Under the pieces are notes generated by a model, which was not told where the DNA came from, searched no databases, and worked only from the letters and a program-made list of their open reading frames with translations. Position numbers and translations under genes: made by a program. 64,000 nt of DNA from CATQHP01 sp965205595 (GTDB lineage: Bacteria; Acidobacteriota; Terriglobia; Bryobacterales; UBA6623), in NCBI GenBank assembly GCA_965205595.1, contig CBDBHI010000087.1:1-64000 (forward strand), given 5' to 3'. Shown here one piece after another: positions 55,274-63,983 of the stretch; within the stretch, counting starts at the first letter, position 1; every line of letters begins with the position of its first letter.

Positions 55274-55702
55274 TTACTCTGATTCCTTCTTGACTTCGGC
55301 GAGCATGTGCCGCCAGCCGGAGCCTAGGCCTTGGCGGTGGCTGGGTTCGATCATGCCAATGGCGCGGTGGCGCAGTGTCACGTGGCAGCCGCTGGGTGCT
55401 CCGGCGAACTTGATCTCAAGGTGATTGTTGGCAGGATACGACATGAACATCGGGCCGCTGATCTCGATGAGTGCGGCGGGTTTGATGACCTGCAGAAATC
55501 CCCATAGGTGGAAGATTCCGTTGCCACGGTCACGGTACCAGCGACCTCCAGGTTGGGCTTCGAAAACCATCGGCATAGCTGAGCCGTCAGGGGCGGTATT
55601 GCCTTCGCCGAGGCGGTGCAGCATCGCCTCGAACGCTTTTTCGGGCGACGCGTTAATGTCGATGTTCAGCTCGATGTCGAGCGTCAAGTCTTGTACGGTC
55701 AT
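55274..55702 (-). CDS. SRPBCC/AHSA1-family protein
   Basis: A 142-aa START-like ligand-binding protein: LDIELNIDINASPEKAFEAM, FEAQPGGRWYRDRGNGIFHL, WGFLQVIKPAALIEISGPMF, and a C-terminal helix (GLGSGWRHMLAEVKK). AHSA1-type proteins of this size are usually encoded with an ArsR-type regulator, as here. A GAGAGGAAG ribosome site precedes ATG 55702. It is the first gene of the two-gene operon. Confidence 0.85.
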   Translation of the reverse strand: MTVQDLTLDIELNIDINASPEKAFEAMLHRLGEGNTAPDGSAMPMVFEAQPGGRWYRDRGNGIFHLWGFLQVIKPAALIEISGPMFMSYPANNHLEIKFAGAPSGCHVTLRHRAIGMIEPSHRQGLGSGWRHMLAEVKKESE

Positions 55703-55737
55703 TCGTCTTCCTCTCTGCTCCCTAAGGGAGATTATTT

Positions 55738-55776
55738 ACGTGACTCGATGGTAACGTATTTATCTCGTCACGTCAA
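55738..55776 (-). promoter_or_regulatory. Promoter and inverted-repeat operator of the SRPBCC-ArsR operon
   Basis: On the minus strand TTGACG (55776-55771), a 17-bp spacer and TACCAT (55753-55748) form a promoter. ACGTGAC at 55738-55744 and GTCACGT at 55767-55773 are perfect inverted repeats that overlap the -35 and flank the -10, a plausible operator for the ArsR-DinB protein. Confidence 0.55.
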
Positions 55777-55816
55777 GATCTTGCATCTTTGCCATGGGTT
55801 GCTAGGCTGAGGGCGC

Positions 55817-56365
55817 ATGCGTCTGATCTATTTCGCGGCAGTGTTACTGTGGGCTTTGCCGGCATTGGGCGACGACGAGGCCAGCAACGTTGCAGTCGTT
55901 CGCGCCAGTGAGTACGGGCAGTGTTACGCGAAGTCGGTTCCCGATGAATTGTATGGCACAGCGGGGACCACGACTGTCTTTCGGGTTGCGAAAGACAAGG
56001 ATATGACCGTGCACTCATACGACTGGTTCAGCCAGCAAATCTTCATCGAGTGCAACGTTTCGGATTCGAAAACTCCTACGGGTGTTTCGGTAGTTCGCTT
56101 GGGGCCGTGGGCTCGAGGGCACGCCGCTCGCGCTGATCAGTTGGCTATGGGTTTTTACTTCAAGGGGCAGATGCTGAAGGAGTACTCGACATTGGATATT
56201 GCTGGGAGTCCGGAGAACGTGAGCGCTTCGGTTTCGCACTATACGGTTATCGAGAAAGTTCTGGGATATCGACGGCTAGGTGGAAATCGTGCCTCGTTTG
56301 ATGTGAAGACGGTTGACGGGCGGACGATTTCGTTTGATGCGTCTAGCGGTGAGATGATTCACTGA
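55817..56365 (+). CDS. Exported protein of unknown function
   Basis: A 182-aa protein with a clear signal peptide (MRLIYFAAVLLWALPALG). The mature part is beta-rich and has two Cys (GQCYAKS and IECNVS) that could form a disulphide. No family is recognised. It is divergent from the SRPBCC-ArsR operon and stands alone. Confidence 0.7.
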   Translation: MRLIYFAAVLLWALPALGDDEASNVAVVRASEYGQCYAKSVPDELYGTAGTTTVFRVAKDKDMTVHSYDWFSQQIFIECNVSDSKTPTGVSVVRLGPWARGHAARADQLAMGFYFKGQMLKEYSTLDIAGSPENVSASVSHYTVIEKVLGYRRLGGNRASFDVKTVDGRTISFDASSGEMIH

Positions 56366-56404
56366 TCGAGTCCGCATTTCTCATCACGTGGCGAGAGATG
56401 CGGG

Positions 56405-57202
56405 CTAATACTGATCGAGGCCTTCGGTCAGCTCGATGTAGACGCCGGCCGGATCGGTCAGAAACGCCAAGCCGAGGCCAAGCCGGTCAAGCTTGCCGTA
56501 GGGTCTGTCGAACTTGATTCCCTTGGATTCTAGCTTCTTGCAAAAGGCTTCTAGGTTCTTGACCTCAAAGCCAATGTGATCGAGGGTGCGGCCTTTGGTC
56601 CCTGGGCGAGGCTGCTTTGGCGAGTTGTAGGTGAGGTTGATGCCGGGCAAGTCGGCGGCATCGTGATGCCCGCGCTTTTTTTTGAAGGCCGTCATTTCCT
56701 TGACGTACCAGTCCAACAGGGTCAGATGATCGATGGCGTAAAAGTGCAGGTGGTATGAGATGGCTTTGTGGGCGAGGTGGGCTTCTTGTTGCAGCTCGAT
56801 CTTGATGTCGTCCGGCCCGATGATGTAAGCATTCGGGAACCCCTCGGTACCGGTGAATTCGGCCTGGACTTCGAGTCCGGCGGCGCGCCACGCGGCTAGG
56901 GCGTTAGCCAAGTTCGGAACCTTGAGCCCAAAGTGGTCGATGACCGTTCCTTCGGTGCCGCCGGTGGGTTCCTGCTGCCGGAACAAAATTACCGTGCCGG
57001 GTATCTTTACGCCGGCGAGACCTTCTCGCTCTAGAGGCTCAGCGCCGAAGTGCTCGATCCAGAGTTTTCTGTGCTGCGCAACGTCGCGAACATTTAAGTG
57101 CACGTGGCCCATGCTGACGCCGGAGTCATTGGGAGGCAGGATCTGTGCGCCGGCGGGGACTAGGAACGATAGTGTCAGGGTGAAAAGGGAAAGGAGTCTC
57201 AT
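56405..57202 (-). CDS. Exported VOC-superfamily (glyoxalase-like) protein with two modules
   Basis: A 265-aa protein with signal peptide (MRLLSLFTLTLSFLVPAGA). Two VOC modules are visible: residues 30-140 (GHVHLNVRDVAQHRKLWIEH, VIDHFGLKVPNLANALAAWR, IELQQ) and residues 150-262 (YHLHFYAIDHLTLLDWYVKE, LDHIGFEVKNLEAFCKKLES, PAGVYIELTEG). The paired H and E residues could bind a metal. Exported VOC proteins of this type recur in Bryobacterales; the reaction is unknown. It is followed by an FG-GAP gene on the same strand 45 bp upstream. Confidence 0.82.
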   Translation of the reverse strand: MRLLSLFTLTLSFLVPAGAQILPPNDSGVSMGHVHLNVRDVAQHRKLWIEHFGAEPLEREGLAGVKIPGTVILFRQQEPTGGTEGTVIDHFGLKVPNLANALAAWRAAGLEVQAEFTGTEGFPNAYIIGPDDIKIELQQEAHLAHKAISYHLHFYAIDHLTLLDWYVKEMTAFKKKRGHHDAADLPGINLTYNSPKQPRPGTKGRTLDHIGFEVKNLEAFCKKLESKGIKFDRPYGKLDRLGLGLAFLTDPAGVYIELTEGLDQY

Positions 57203-57247
57203 GAGTGTTTCTCGGGATGGGACAGCCCCGCTCGTTGGTAGGGAGAA

Positions 57248-58438
57248 TCAGTGGCCTAGATTTTCGTACCACTTGATGTTCTTTGTTGCGCCACCGATTT
57301 GCACGATGTCCGCGCGGCCGTCGGAATTGATATCGGCTACCGCGCACCCCGAGGCAGACATGCCAAGGTGGTCGAGTTCTTCGTGTTGCCACTTGGCGCC
57401 GGCGTCGTCTTGCGAATAGAACACGTGCGAGCTGGCGATCTCACCGCGCGCTCGGTCGCCGGCTACGATGTCATCACGGCCATCGCCGTTAAAGTCGCCG
57501 ACGCACACTTCATGTCCTTCGGTGAGTTTCTCGAAGATGACGTTGCGTTGCCACTTGCCGGAATTGTCTTGCGTGTAAGCCACGACTTCGTTTCCGTGCC
57601 AGGGCTCGACGGAGGCGATCATCCGTGTCTTGTTTAACGTTCCTAGGGCAACATCGCTGGCCCCGGCGGTCTTTGGCTCTTCTTTGTGTCCTCTCGACAG
57701 GAGAGTGTTCGCCCAATTGACTTTGTCCCCTTCTCCGCTAGGGTTGTGGAGCTTGATGCCGTCGAATCCCGCGGTCAGCAGCTCTTCACGCTTGTCGTCG
57801 TCCCACTGAACGACGCGGACCCGGTGCAGAACGCCGTTGAGTGTGTCGTCAATTAGTAGACGCTCCCATTTGCCGTCGAGCTTGCTCGGCACTTGATAGT
57901 AGACGAGCGGAACGTTGCCCTCATATTTGGGCGCGAGCGCGTCGGGGCCGATCAGCGGTCCGTTGATGAGCTCTTTCGCGCCGTCGCCATCGACGTCCGC
58001 CCAGGCTACGTGGTGAGAAGTGGTGAGTTCATCGACAAGAATCGATTTCCAGGGTTTGCTTGGATCGCCTTGATGCTGCAGCAGCCAGACTAGTCCGCGG
58101 CTCTTGGCGGCGACCATGGCGAACTCGTTTTCGATGGCAATTTCAGGGATGCCGTCGCCGTCGACGTCGTGGGCGGCCATGTTGACCAGCCCGCTCATAT
58201 TTTCAACCATGACGTGGCGTTCCCACGAAGGGTTCTCGTACCAAGCGAGTTCCTTAATGCGGGATGTCATCCCGATCACGTCGGGACGCCCATCCTTATT
58301 GATGTCGGTCACCAGGACCGAATAGCCGCCGGGAATTTCCGCTTCAATGATGTGGGTTTGAAATTTGACTGGGCCGGAGGAACTATCGGCGCCGTAGAGC
58401 AGGCAGCAGCTGAGGAGAAGAGTTATAGAGAGTCGCAC
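57248..58438 (-). CDS. Exported FG-GAP/VCBS-repeat protein
   Basis: A 396-aa protein with signal peptide (LSITLLLSCCLLYGADS; two Cys, not a clean lipobox). It is a seven-bladed-type propeller with calcium-binding DxDxDG loops: VTDINKDGRPDVIG, AHDVDGDGIPEIAI, WADVDGDGAKELING, VGDFNGDGRDDIVAGD and VADINSDGRADIVQIG. Such propellers bind ligands or other proteins in the periplasm or at the surface. It is likely co-transcribed with the VOC gene downstream. Confidence 0.85.
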   Translation of the reverse strand: MRLSITLLLSCCLLYGADSSSGPVKFQTHIIEAEIPGGYSVLVTDINKDGRPDVIGMTSRIKELAWYENPSWERHVMVENMSGLVNMAAHDVDGDGIPEIAIENEFAMVAAKSRGLVWLLQHQGDPSKPWKSILVDELTTSHHVAWADVDGDGAKELINGPLIGPDALAPKYEGNVPLVYYQVPSKLDGKWERLLIDDTLNGVLHRVRVVQWDDDKREELLTAGFDGIKLHNPSGEGDKVNWANTLLSRGHKEEPKTAGASDVALGTLNKTRMIASVEPWHGNEVVAYTQDNSGKWQRNVIFEKLTEGHEVCVGDFNGDGRDDIVAGDRARGEIASSHVFYSQDDAGAKWQHEELDHLGMSASGCAVADINSDGRADIVQIGGATKNIKWYENLGH

Positions 58439-58606
58439 GCGGGAATGATAGCATTGCGTGCTGCCGCGACGAGCCGCAACAGCCGCGCGTCCGCCCGCAG
58501 TCTGCCGAAGAAACTATAAGCAATTCAGCTCCAAAGGACGAAGAGTGATAAGAGGATCAATCTTGAGAAGTTCGTTTCACTGGTCCGATCATTGCCGAGC
58601 AGGGCA

Positions 58607-58768
58607 ATGTGGCGCGGGCTCTCGTTGCTAGGAGCTGTCATTTTGAACTCAAAGCGCTCGGTGGCGGTAATGGTAGCGGCTGTTGCCGGCCGGATTTGGG
58701 TTGAGTCAACGGCGGACGACAGCTCAAGTTTTTATTTCACGTTGCCCGTGGCTGAACGAGGCGCATAG
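58607..58768 (+). pseudogene. Histidine kinase, C-terminal tail remnant
   Basis: A 53-codon frame ending 3 bp before the response regulator. Its last part, GRIWVESTADDSSSFYFTLP, matches the universal C-terminus of HATPase domains (GGxIWVES...GSxFxFTLP). The codons upstream (ILNSKRSVAVMVAAVA) do not match a G2 box, so the kinase was deleted and only its tail remains. Position directly before an Rcp-type regulator is the expected place for a phytochrome-type or similar sensor kinase. Confidence 0.6.
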
Positions 58769-58771
58769 CGG

Positions 58772-59257
58772 ATGACGAGCCGCGACGGGTTTAAACGTCT
58801 TGCTGTAGTTCTATTGGCCGACGACAATCCGGCGGATCAAGAGATCGTCCGGCGGGTTCTAGGGTCCGGTGCGTTTCACTGCGAGCTTCACATAGTGAAC
58901 GATGGCGTTGAAGCCCTCGAGTACCTGAGCCGCATGTGCGAGCATCCAGATACGCACCCCCGGCCTGATCTGCTGTTGCTCGATATCAACATGCCGAGGA
59001 GGTCGGGAATTGATGTGCTCAAACAGGTCAAGAAAGATGACGACTTGTGCAGCATCCCGGCATCGATGCTGACAACCTCGGTTTCGGAAGTGGACATCTT
59101 ATCGGCCTACGGTTCGGGATGCAATTCATACATATCGAAGCCCGTCGACGTACCAGAGTTCAAAGAGACGCTTCAAAAGCTAGGCCACTATTGGCTCGAC
59201 CTGGTGGCCCTCCCTAGCGACGCCCTGAACTTCAGACCGGCGGGGGAGGCTTGTTAG
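58772..59257 (+). CDS. Rcp1-type single-domain response regulator
   Basis: A 161-aa CheY-like protein. The acidic pair is D17-D18 (LLADDNPADQE), the phospho-acceptor D71 (LLLLDINMPRRSG), the conserved Thr at T101 (MLTTSVSE) and Lys at K123 (YISKPVD). The long loop EHPDTHPRPDLLLLDINMP is typical of Rcp1 regulators of phytochrome kinases. It is followed 16 bp later by a receiver-histidine-kinase, so the two belong to one phosphorelay whose first kinase is now a remnant at 58607. Confidence 0.9.
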   Translation: MTSRDGFKRLAVVLLADDNPADQEIVRRVLGSGAFHCELHIVNDGVEALEYLSRMCEHPDTHPRPDLLLLDINMPRRSGIDVLKQVKKDDDLCSIPASMLTTSVSEVDILSAYGSGCNSYISKPVDVPEFKETLQKLGHYWLDLVALPSDALNFRPAGEAC

Positions 59258-59273
59258 CCGGGAGATACGGGTT

Positions 59274-60371
59274 ATGGCGAAGCAGCGACTACGAATCTTG
59301 CTGATCGATGATAGTCCGGCCGACGCCGCGATAATCCAACGATTGCTGCGCAGAACTTCTGAAACCGACTTTGAATTTACCCATTGCCTAGAAGCCGAGA
59401 GCGGCGTGTCGGCTCTTAGGGCGAGCAAGCCCGACTGCCTCCTACTCGACTATCAGCTCGGCAAAGACAGCGGCCTTGGGCTGCTGTCGTCGGTCAGGGA
59501 ACTGGGTGATGACGTGCCCGTAGTGGTCTTGACCGGAGTAGGGAATGAAGCGGTCGCGGTGGAAGCGATGCAGCGTGGCGCGCAGGACTACCTGATTAAA
59601 GACGTCATGGTTCGCGAGGGCATGACCTCAAATGCCCTGCAGCGAGCGATCAGCAGGGCCATCGAGAAAGTGGAACTCGAGCGGCGGATTGCCGATCAGC
59701 GCCGCGAGCTTGAAGCGTTTGTCTCCGTCGCATCGCACGATTTGAAAACGCCGCTATGCATAGCGAAAGACAATATCGAAATCATTCAAGACTTTTACCA
59801 AGGCAAGCCGCTCGACAGCAGAGGCGAGCAAATGCTGGCCTCCGCCGGTGGGGCAGTGGTCCGAACGATAAAGATGCTCGAAAGCCTGGTGGAGTATTCT
59901 CGGATGGGCAGGTCGAGCAAAACGCTGGTTCCCGTCGAACTCGATCGATGCATGCAGGCGGTGCAGGGGAACTTGCAGTCGGTGATCAGCGAGTCTGGAA
60001 CAAAGATCGTCGTCGGTCCGATGCCAGAGGTGTTGGGGGACGAGGATGCGCTGATACAACTGATGCAGAATCTCAGCGCGAATGCGATTAAATTCAGCAA
60101 TGGGAATGAACCGATCGTGAGAGTCGATTCGAAGCGACATCACGGTGGTTGGAGAATCTCGGTGCAAGACAACGGAATTGGCATCGACCCGGCCCACCAA
60201 GAACAGATATTCGCCCCGTTCAAGCGCCTCCATTCTCGCCAAGAGTTTGAGGGCTCGGGCATCGGACTAGCCACTTGCAAGAGGATCGTCGAACAGCACG
60301 GCGGTGAAATCTGGGTAGAGCCCGCTCAGGGCGGCGGGTCTAATTTTCAGTTCACGCTACAGTCGGCGTGA
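59274..60371 (+). CDS. Receiver-histidine kinase (response regulator plus HisKA/HATPase)
   Basis: A 365-aa cytoplasmic protein. The N-terminal receiver has D12-D13 (LLIDDSPADAA) and phospho-acceptor D59 (CLLLDYQLG). A coiled linker (ELERRIADQRRELEAFVS) leads to the H-box H155 (VASHDLKTPL), N-box (MQNLSANAIKFS), G1 (VQDNGIGIDP) and G2 (GSGIGLATCKRIVEQHGG). No membrane segment or sensor domain is present, so input comes through phosphorylation of the receiver. It probably acts with the regulator just upstream. Confidence 0.9.
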   Translation: MAKQRLRILLIDDSPADAAIIQRLLRRTSETDFEFTHCLEAESGVSALRASKPDCLLLDYQLGKDSGLGLLSSVRELGDDVPVVVLTGVGNEAVAVEAMQRGAQDYLIKDVMVREGMTSNALQRAISRAIEKVELERRIADQRRELEAFVSVASHDLKTPLCIAKDNIEIIQDFYQGKPLDSRGEQMLASAGGAVVRTIKMLESLVEYSRMGRSSKTLVPVELDRCMQAVQGNLQSVISESGTKIVVGPMPEVLGDEDALIQLMQNLSANAIKFSNGNEPIVRVDSKRHHGGWRISVQDNGIGIDPAHQEQIFAPFKRLHSRQEFEGSGIGLATCKRIVEQHGGEIWVEPAQGGGSNFQFTLQSA

Positions 60372-60714
60372 GACGGAGTCATCGCTGGGATTTCGCGCCG
60401 GTGGCTTGGGCCTTGCCGGGTGCGGGAGCTCCGGCGCAGTTGATCGCCATGTATGGGTTGGGCGGTCGGCCCCCGCAGTTGCCGGAACCCTCCACCCGTA
60501 GTAAAGCCGTGGGCCTTCCGGCAGATTTCGTTGTTACCGCCGCGCTGGACGGCGTTTCCGCGAACCGGACCCGTCGGAAGTGGTGACGCCGCGAGAATCG
60601 TTGGACGAAAGGAGATTTCACGACACGAATCCGGCTAATTGCCCCTAAGTCTCGTTTCCTCTAATCGTTAGACTAATCGCGGTCGCGGAATTCTGCCTTC
60701 CGGTTCTGCCGACA
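60372..60714. other. Intergenic region between convergent genes
   Basis: About 340 bp between the kinase genes that point at each other. Both strands hold 70-80-codon frames (plus 60368-60586, minus 60379-60621) rich in Gly, Pro and Arg, without a recognised family or ribosome site. No intrinsic terminator with a T-run was seen. Confidence 0.45.
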
Positions 60715-63348
60715 TCAGTGCTTCGACTCGAGGCGCTTCAGCTCCTCGAACCAGTTCAACACGATCGTAAGCTCCTCGGGCCGTGAGCCGCTGGCGTCCT
60801 TTATCATCAGGAACCTTCCGTCTGGAGCAACGTCGAACTGTCGAGCGAACGGCCCCGTCGTAATGTAGTCACCCTCGAACAGTTCGACCGGTGTACTCCA
60901 GCTCTCGCTCGACCCCGACTCTCGGCGCGAAGCCATCATGGCGTTGGCTTCGAGAAAATAGAGCTCGCTACCGTCTGGCGACCAGGCTGGGTCGATTCCG
61001 CCACCGCGCGAGATCGTCCAACGACCGTCCTCAACGTTGGGAAACGGGCTCACGTAAATTTCGCTCCTGCCCGATTCGGTGGACGCATATGCGAGAAACC
61101 GGCCGTCGGGTGAGATGGCCGGCGATTCTTCAAGGGCAGGGCCGGCCAACAGCTCACGCGGCGTACTATCTCTGTCGAGGGACACAATTCCAATGTCCCG
61201 GCCTCCATTCTCATCGAGTGCGAGGTAGACCAGTGTTGATCCGTTTCTCGACACCGACTGCGGAGCAATCCAGCTCTCTACCAGCGCCTCTTGGCCGCTA
61301 CCGTCCGGGAACTTCGACATAAGCTTCCCACCGGCCTCATCAGAGACATAGAACACGCGGTCGCCCTCGGCGCTCCAGATAGGCGAATTGTCGTTGCCCT
61401 CGAATTGAGCAAGGGTTCTCTCGAGCACCTTCCGTTTCAGATCGTAGACCAGGACCTCCGTTCCGAGTTGCGGTCGCCGTCCGATTGCGACTAATTTGGC
61501 GCCATCTGGCGACAGCCTCGGTGCACGAAAGGAATCTGGGGCAACGCCGACCGCTTCTTCTCGACCTTGTCTATCGACCCAAACCAGAGTGCGCAACCCT
61601 ACCTCGTCCGAATCCGAAGCCAAGTAGACCAATGTTCCGTTACTAGAGAACGCCAGGGAATTTGCGACACGCAAGTTGCTAACTCGCTCGACGACTGCAA
61701 CCCGCTCGCCCGTCGGCTCCATTCTCTCGGTGTCGAAGGGCGTCGCCATCAAAGTTCCTCCCGATTGGTGGATCAAATGACCGCTGGCCGCATAACGCCC
61801 GTTTCCACCTCGCCCCGAGATGACGAGCTTCCGTTCGCCAGTCGTCAAAGATTGGGCGAACAGGTTACCCTCTTCCCAGCCGACTCCATCGGGGAGCGCT
61901 CCGAAGGTCACTGTGTCGCCATCCGGCATGATGTCGGGATTAGAGTGGTCGATCTCATCCTCTGACGGCGTCGTAAAACTCTGAGCAGGTTCCCCACCGG
62001 CCGCCGAGACCCTCAACAGGCCGGATGGCCCGCGGGTGTCAATAATAATGTCGCCGTTCGATCCCCAGACTGCTCTACCGGGGGCCGTCACGTTCGCCAA
62101 TGTGATCGGCGGTCCGCCCTTCATCGAGACCTTCTTTACAGCGGAAACGGTGAGAAAGCCCAACCACTCACCGTCGGGTGAGAAGAACGGCGTGTACCCG
62201 TCTTCCGTGCCTGGAATCGGCTTCACCTGTAAGCTCCCCAGCTCGCGGAGATTGAGCATTCCGTTGGCAACGAATGCTATGGTCCGGCCGTCTGGCGAAA
62301 GTGTGAACCCGCGACCAAAACGAGGCTGTGCGTTTAGACCAGGAAGGTTGAGGTGAAGCCGCGTGGCCGCTGGAGGACCGGGAGATGGCGGCACAAAGAA
62401 CGCCCAGACGATCGCACCGACGACGCCGGAGATCACCGCCGTCAGGAGATAAGCCTGGACGCTTGACGGAGCCGCCCGCGTAACCGCCGTACCTTGGCGG
62501 CTTCCCGGCCCAAGGCTTTTGGCGCTACCGGTCTTGAGTTCGGTTGCTAGCCTCCGCAAATCTCGCCCCACTTCAGCGGCTGAGCCGTAACGATCGTCAA
62601 CCGCCTTGGCCATACACTTGCCAGCGGTGTGCTCGAGTTGAGTGGGCACGCCCGTCCGCAACGCAGTGATGGGCTCCGGTTCCTCGTTTAGGATGGAATA
62701 CATCACAGCTTTGTCGTAGTCCCCCTTGAAAGGCCGTTGACCAGTGACCATCTCGTAGATCACAACTCCCAACGCCCAAATATCAGTGCGGTGATCCGTA
62801 CCCGAGCCCTCGGTCTGCTCGGGACTCATGTAGAACGTGGTCCCCAAGGTCTGGTCGGGCCTGGTTAGGAGGCTCGCCTGCGTAAGTTGAGCCAACCCGA
62901 AGTCCATGATGGTGACGTGTCCGTCCTCGCCGACCATGATGTTTTGCGGCTTGATATCGCGGTGGACCACACCCTTCTTGTGGGCGGCTTCCAGGCCCTT
63001 GGCAATCTGTTGAGCAATGTCGAGGGCTTCGTCGAGCTTAAGCGGGCCTTGTGCGATCTGATTATCGAGAGACTCGCCCTCGATGAATTCCATCGCGATG
63101 AAGGTGTTGCCATCGGCTCTATCGATCTCGTGGACGGTGCAGACGTTGGAGTGCGAGAGGGCTGCGGAGGCCTTAGCTTCTCGCTCGAACCGCTTGCGAA
63201 TTTGCTCGTCGCCGAGCAAGTGGGCGGGAAGGAACTTCAGAGCAACAGGTCGATCGAGCTTGGTGTCCTGGGCCTTATACACCACGCCCATGCCGCCCTC
63301 GCCCAGTTTGTCGAGGATCTTGTAGTGGCTGATGATCTGCCCAACCAA
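60715..63348 (-). CDS. Membrane Ser/Thr protein kinase with C-terminal TolB/PD40-like propeller
   Basis: An 877-aa PknB-type kinase. Residues 9-270 are the kinase domain: LGEGGMGVVYKA loop, K38 in VALKFLP, HRDIKPQN with catalytic D131, and DFG with D149, then GTTFYMSPEQ. A transmembrane helix spans about residues 300-319 (YLLTAVISGVVGAIVWAFFV). The periplasmic part is a beta-propeller of PD40-type repeats (FTLSPDGRTIAFVANG, PFFSPDGEWLGFLTV, RLSPDGAKLVAIGR, AISPDGRFLAYAS, PAWSPDGSELYFLE). This architecture is strongly expanded in Acidobacteriota and is thought to sense periplasmic ligands. Confidence 0.93.
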   Translation of the reverse strand: MVGQIISHYKILDKLGEGGMGVVYKAQDTKLDRPVALKFLPAHLLGDEQIRKRFEREAKASAALSHSNVCTVHEIDRADGNTFIAMEFIEGESLDNQIAQGPLKLDEALDIAQQIAKGLEAAHKKGVVHRDIKPQNIMVGEDGHVTIMDFGLAQLTQASLLTRPDQTLGTTFYMSPEQTEGSGTDHRTDIWALGVVIYEMVTGQRPFKGDYDKAVMYSILNEEPEPITALRTGVPTQLEHTAGKCMAKAVDDRYGSAAEVGRDLRRLATELKTGSAKSLGPGSRQGTAVTRAAPSSVQAYLLTAVISGVVGAIVWAFFVPPSPGPPAATRLHLNLPGLNAQPRFGRGFTLSPDGRTIAFVANGMLNLRELGSLQVKPIPGTEDGYTPFFSPDGEWLGFLTVSAVKKVSMKGGPPITLANVTAPGRAVWGSNGDIIIDTRGPSGLLRVSAAGGEPAQSFTTPSEDEIDHSNPDIMPDGDTVTFGALPDGVGWEEGNLFAQSLTTGERKLVISGRGGNGRYAASGHLIHQSGGTLMATPFDTERMEPTGERVAVVERVSNLRVANSLAFSSNGTLVYLASDSDEVGLRTLVWVDRQGREEAVGVAPDSFRAPRLSPDGAKLVAIGRRPQLGTEVLVYDLKRKVLERTLAQFEGNDNSPIWSAEGDRVFYVSDEAGGKLMSKFPDGSGQEALVESWIAPQSVSRNGSTLVYLALDENGGRDIGIVSLDRDSTPRELLAGPALEESPAISPDGRFLAYASTESGRSEIYVSPFPNVEDGRWTISRGGGIDPAWSPDGSELYFLEANAMMASRRESGSSESWSTPVELFEGDYITTGPFARQFDVAPDGRFLMIKDASGSRPEELTIVLNWFEELKRLESKH

Positions 63349-63752
63349 GATGCGTCGATTTTACCGCTGAGAGGGTGCTGTCCGTTAAGTGGTGAAAACA
63401 AACGATCGCATAAACGACCCGCTAAGGGCCTGCAAAACCCCGGCCTGGACCGCTCTAAGGCCCTGTTTAAGCGGCTGTGACTAACCTCGGGCAGTGGTTT
63501 GAGTCCACGCGAAAATAAATTTCAGTATCTATGCCCGTGACCGCTCGAATGGGTGCTCCGAGGCGAGTTCGCGGATCAGTAGCAGAGTCGCGACCTGTCG
63601 GCGCGGCGTGCGCTTTCGATAGTGGATTGTCGGAAATAGCAAACGTCCCAACGCTTCTGACTTTCCTCGAAACGCTCCGACTATGCCGATCTCCCGCGCC
63701 TGGGAACAGTTCTCTGATTCGATGCGATCCACAAAAACGCTAAAACATAAAC
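63349..63752. other. Intergenic region between divergent kinase and vapBC genes
   Basis: About 400 bp without a supported gene. It must hold the promoters of the kinase gene and of the vapBC pair. Short frames on both strands (63529-63743) lack protein-like features. Confidence 0.45.
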
Positions 63753-63983
63753 CTGCGTACGACGATCGACATTCCCGATCCGATCTATCGCGGGCTTAAA
63801 TCTAAGGCGGCGTCCGAAGGTACGACCGTCCGTGCGATCATCATGCGTCTTGTGTCCGAAGAACTCGAGGGGGTTGCTCGACCGGCTTCGAAGGTCCGCG
63901 TTGAGTTTCCGCTGATCCGATCGAAGCGCAAGGACAAGATATCGCTGACGTCGGAGCAGCTTGATGAAATCGCATTTGGTTGA
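63753..63983 (+). CDS. vapB: VapB-like ribbon-helix-helix antitoxin
   Basis: A 76-aa frame reading RTTIDIPDPIYRGLKSKAAS, then GTTVRAIIMRLVSEELEG and a positively charged tail ending LTSEQLDEIAFG. The N-terminal strand and two helices are typical of CopG/RHH antitoxins that pair with PIN toxins. In the family the first residue is Met; here the codon at that place is CTG (63753) and a TAA lies four codons upstream, so translation would have to begin at CTG or another rare codon. The vapC-like start lies inside its 3' end (20-bp overlap). Confidence 0.7.
   Translation: MRTTIDIPDPIYRGLKSKAASEGTTVRAIIMRLVSEELEGVARPASKVRVEFPLIRSKRKDKISLTSEQLDEIAFG

Noticed and set aside
60368..60621. Small frames on both strands between the two kinase genes
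   Set aside because: They are GC-driven, lack ribosome sites and match no family I recognise.
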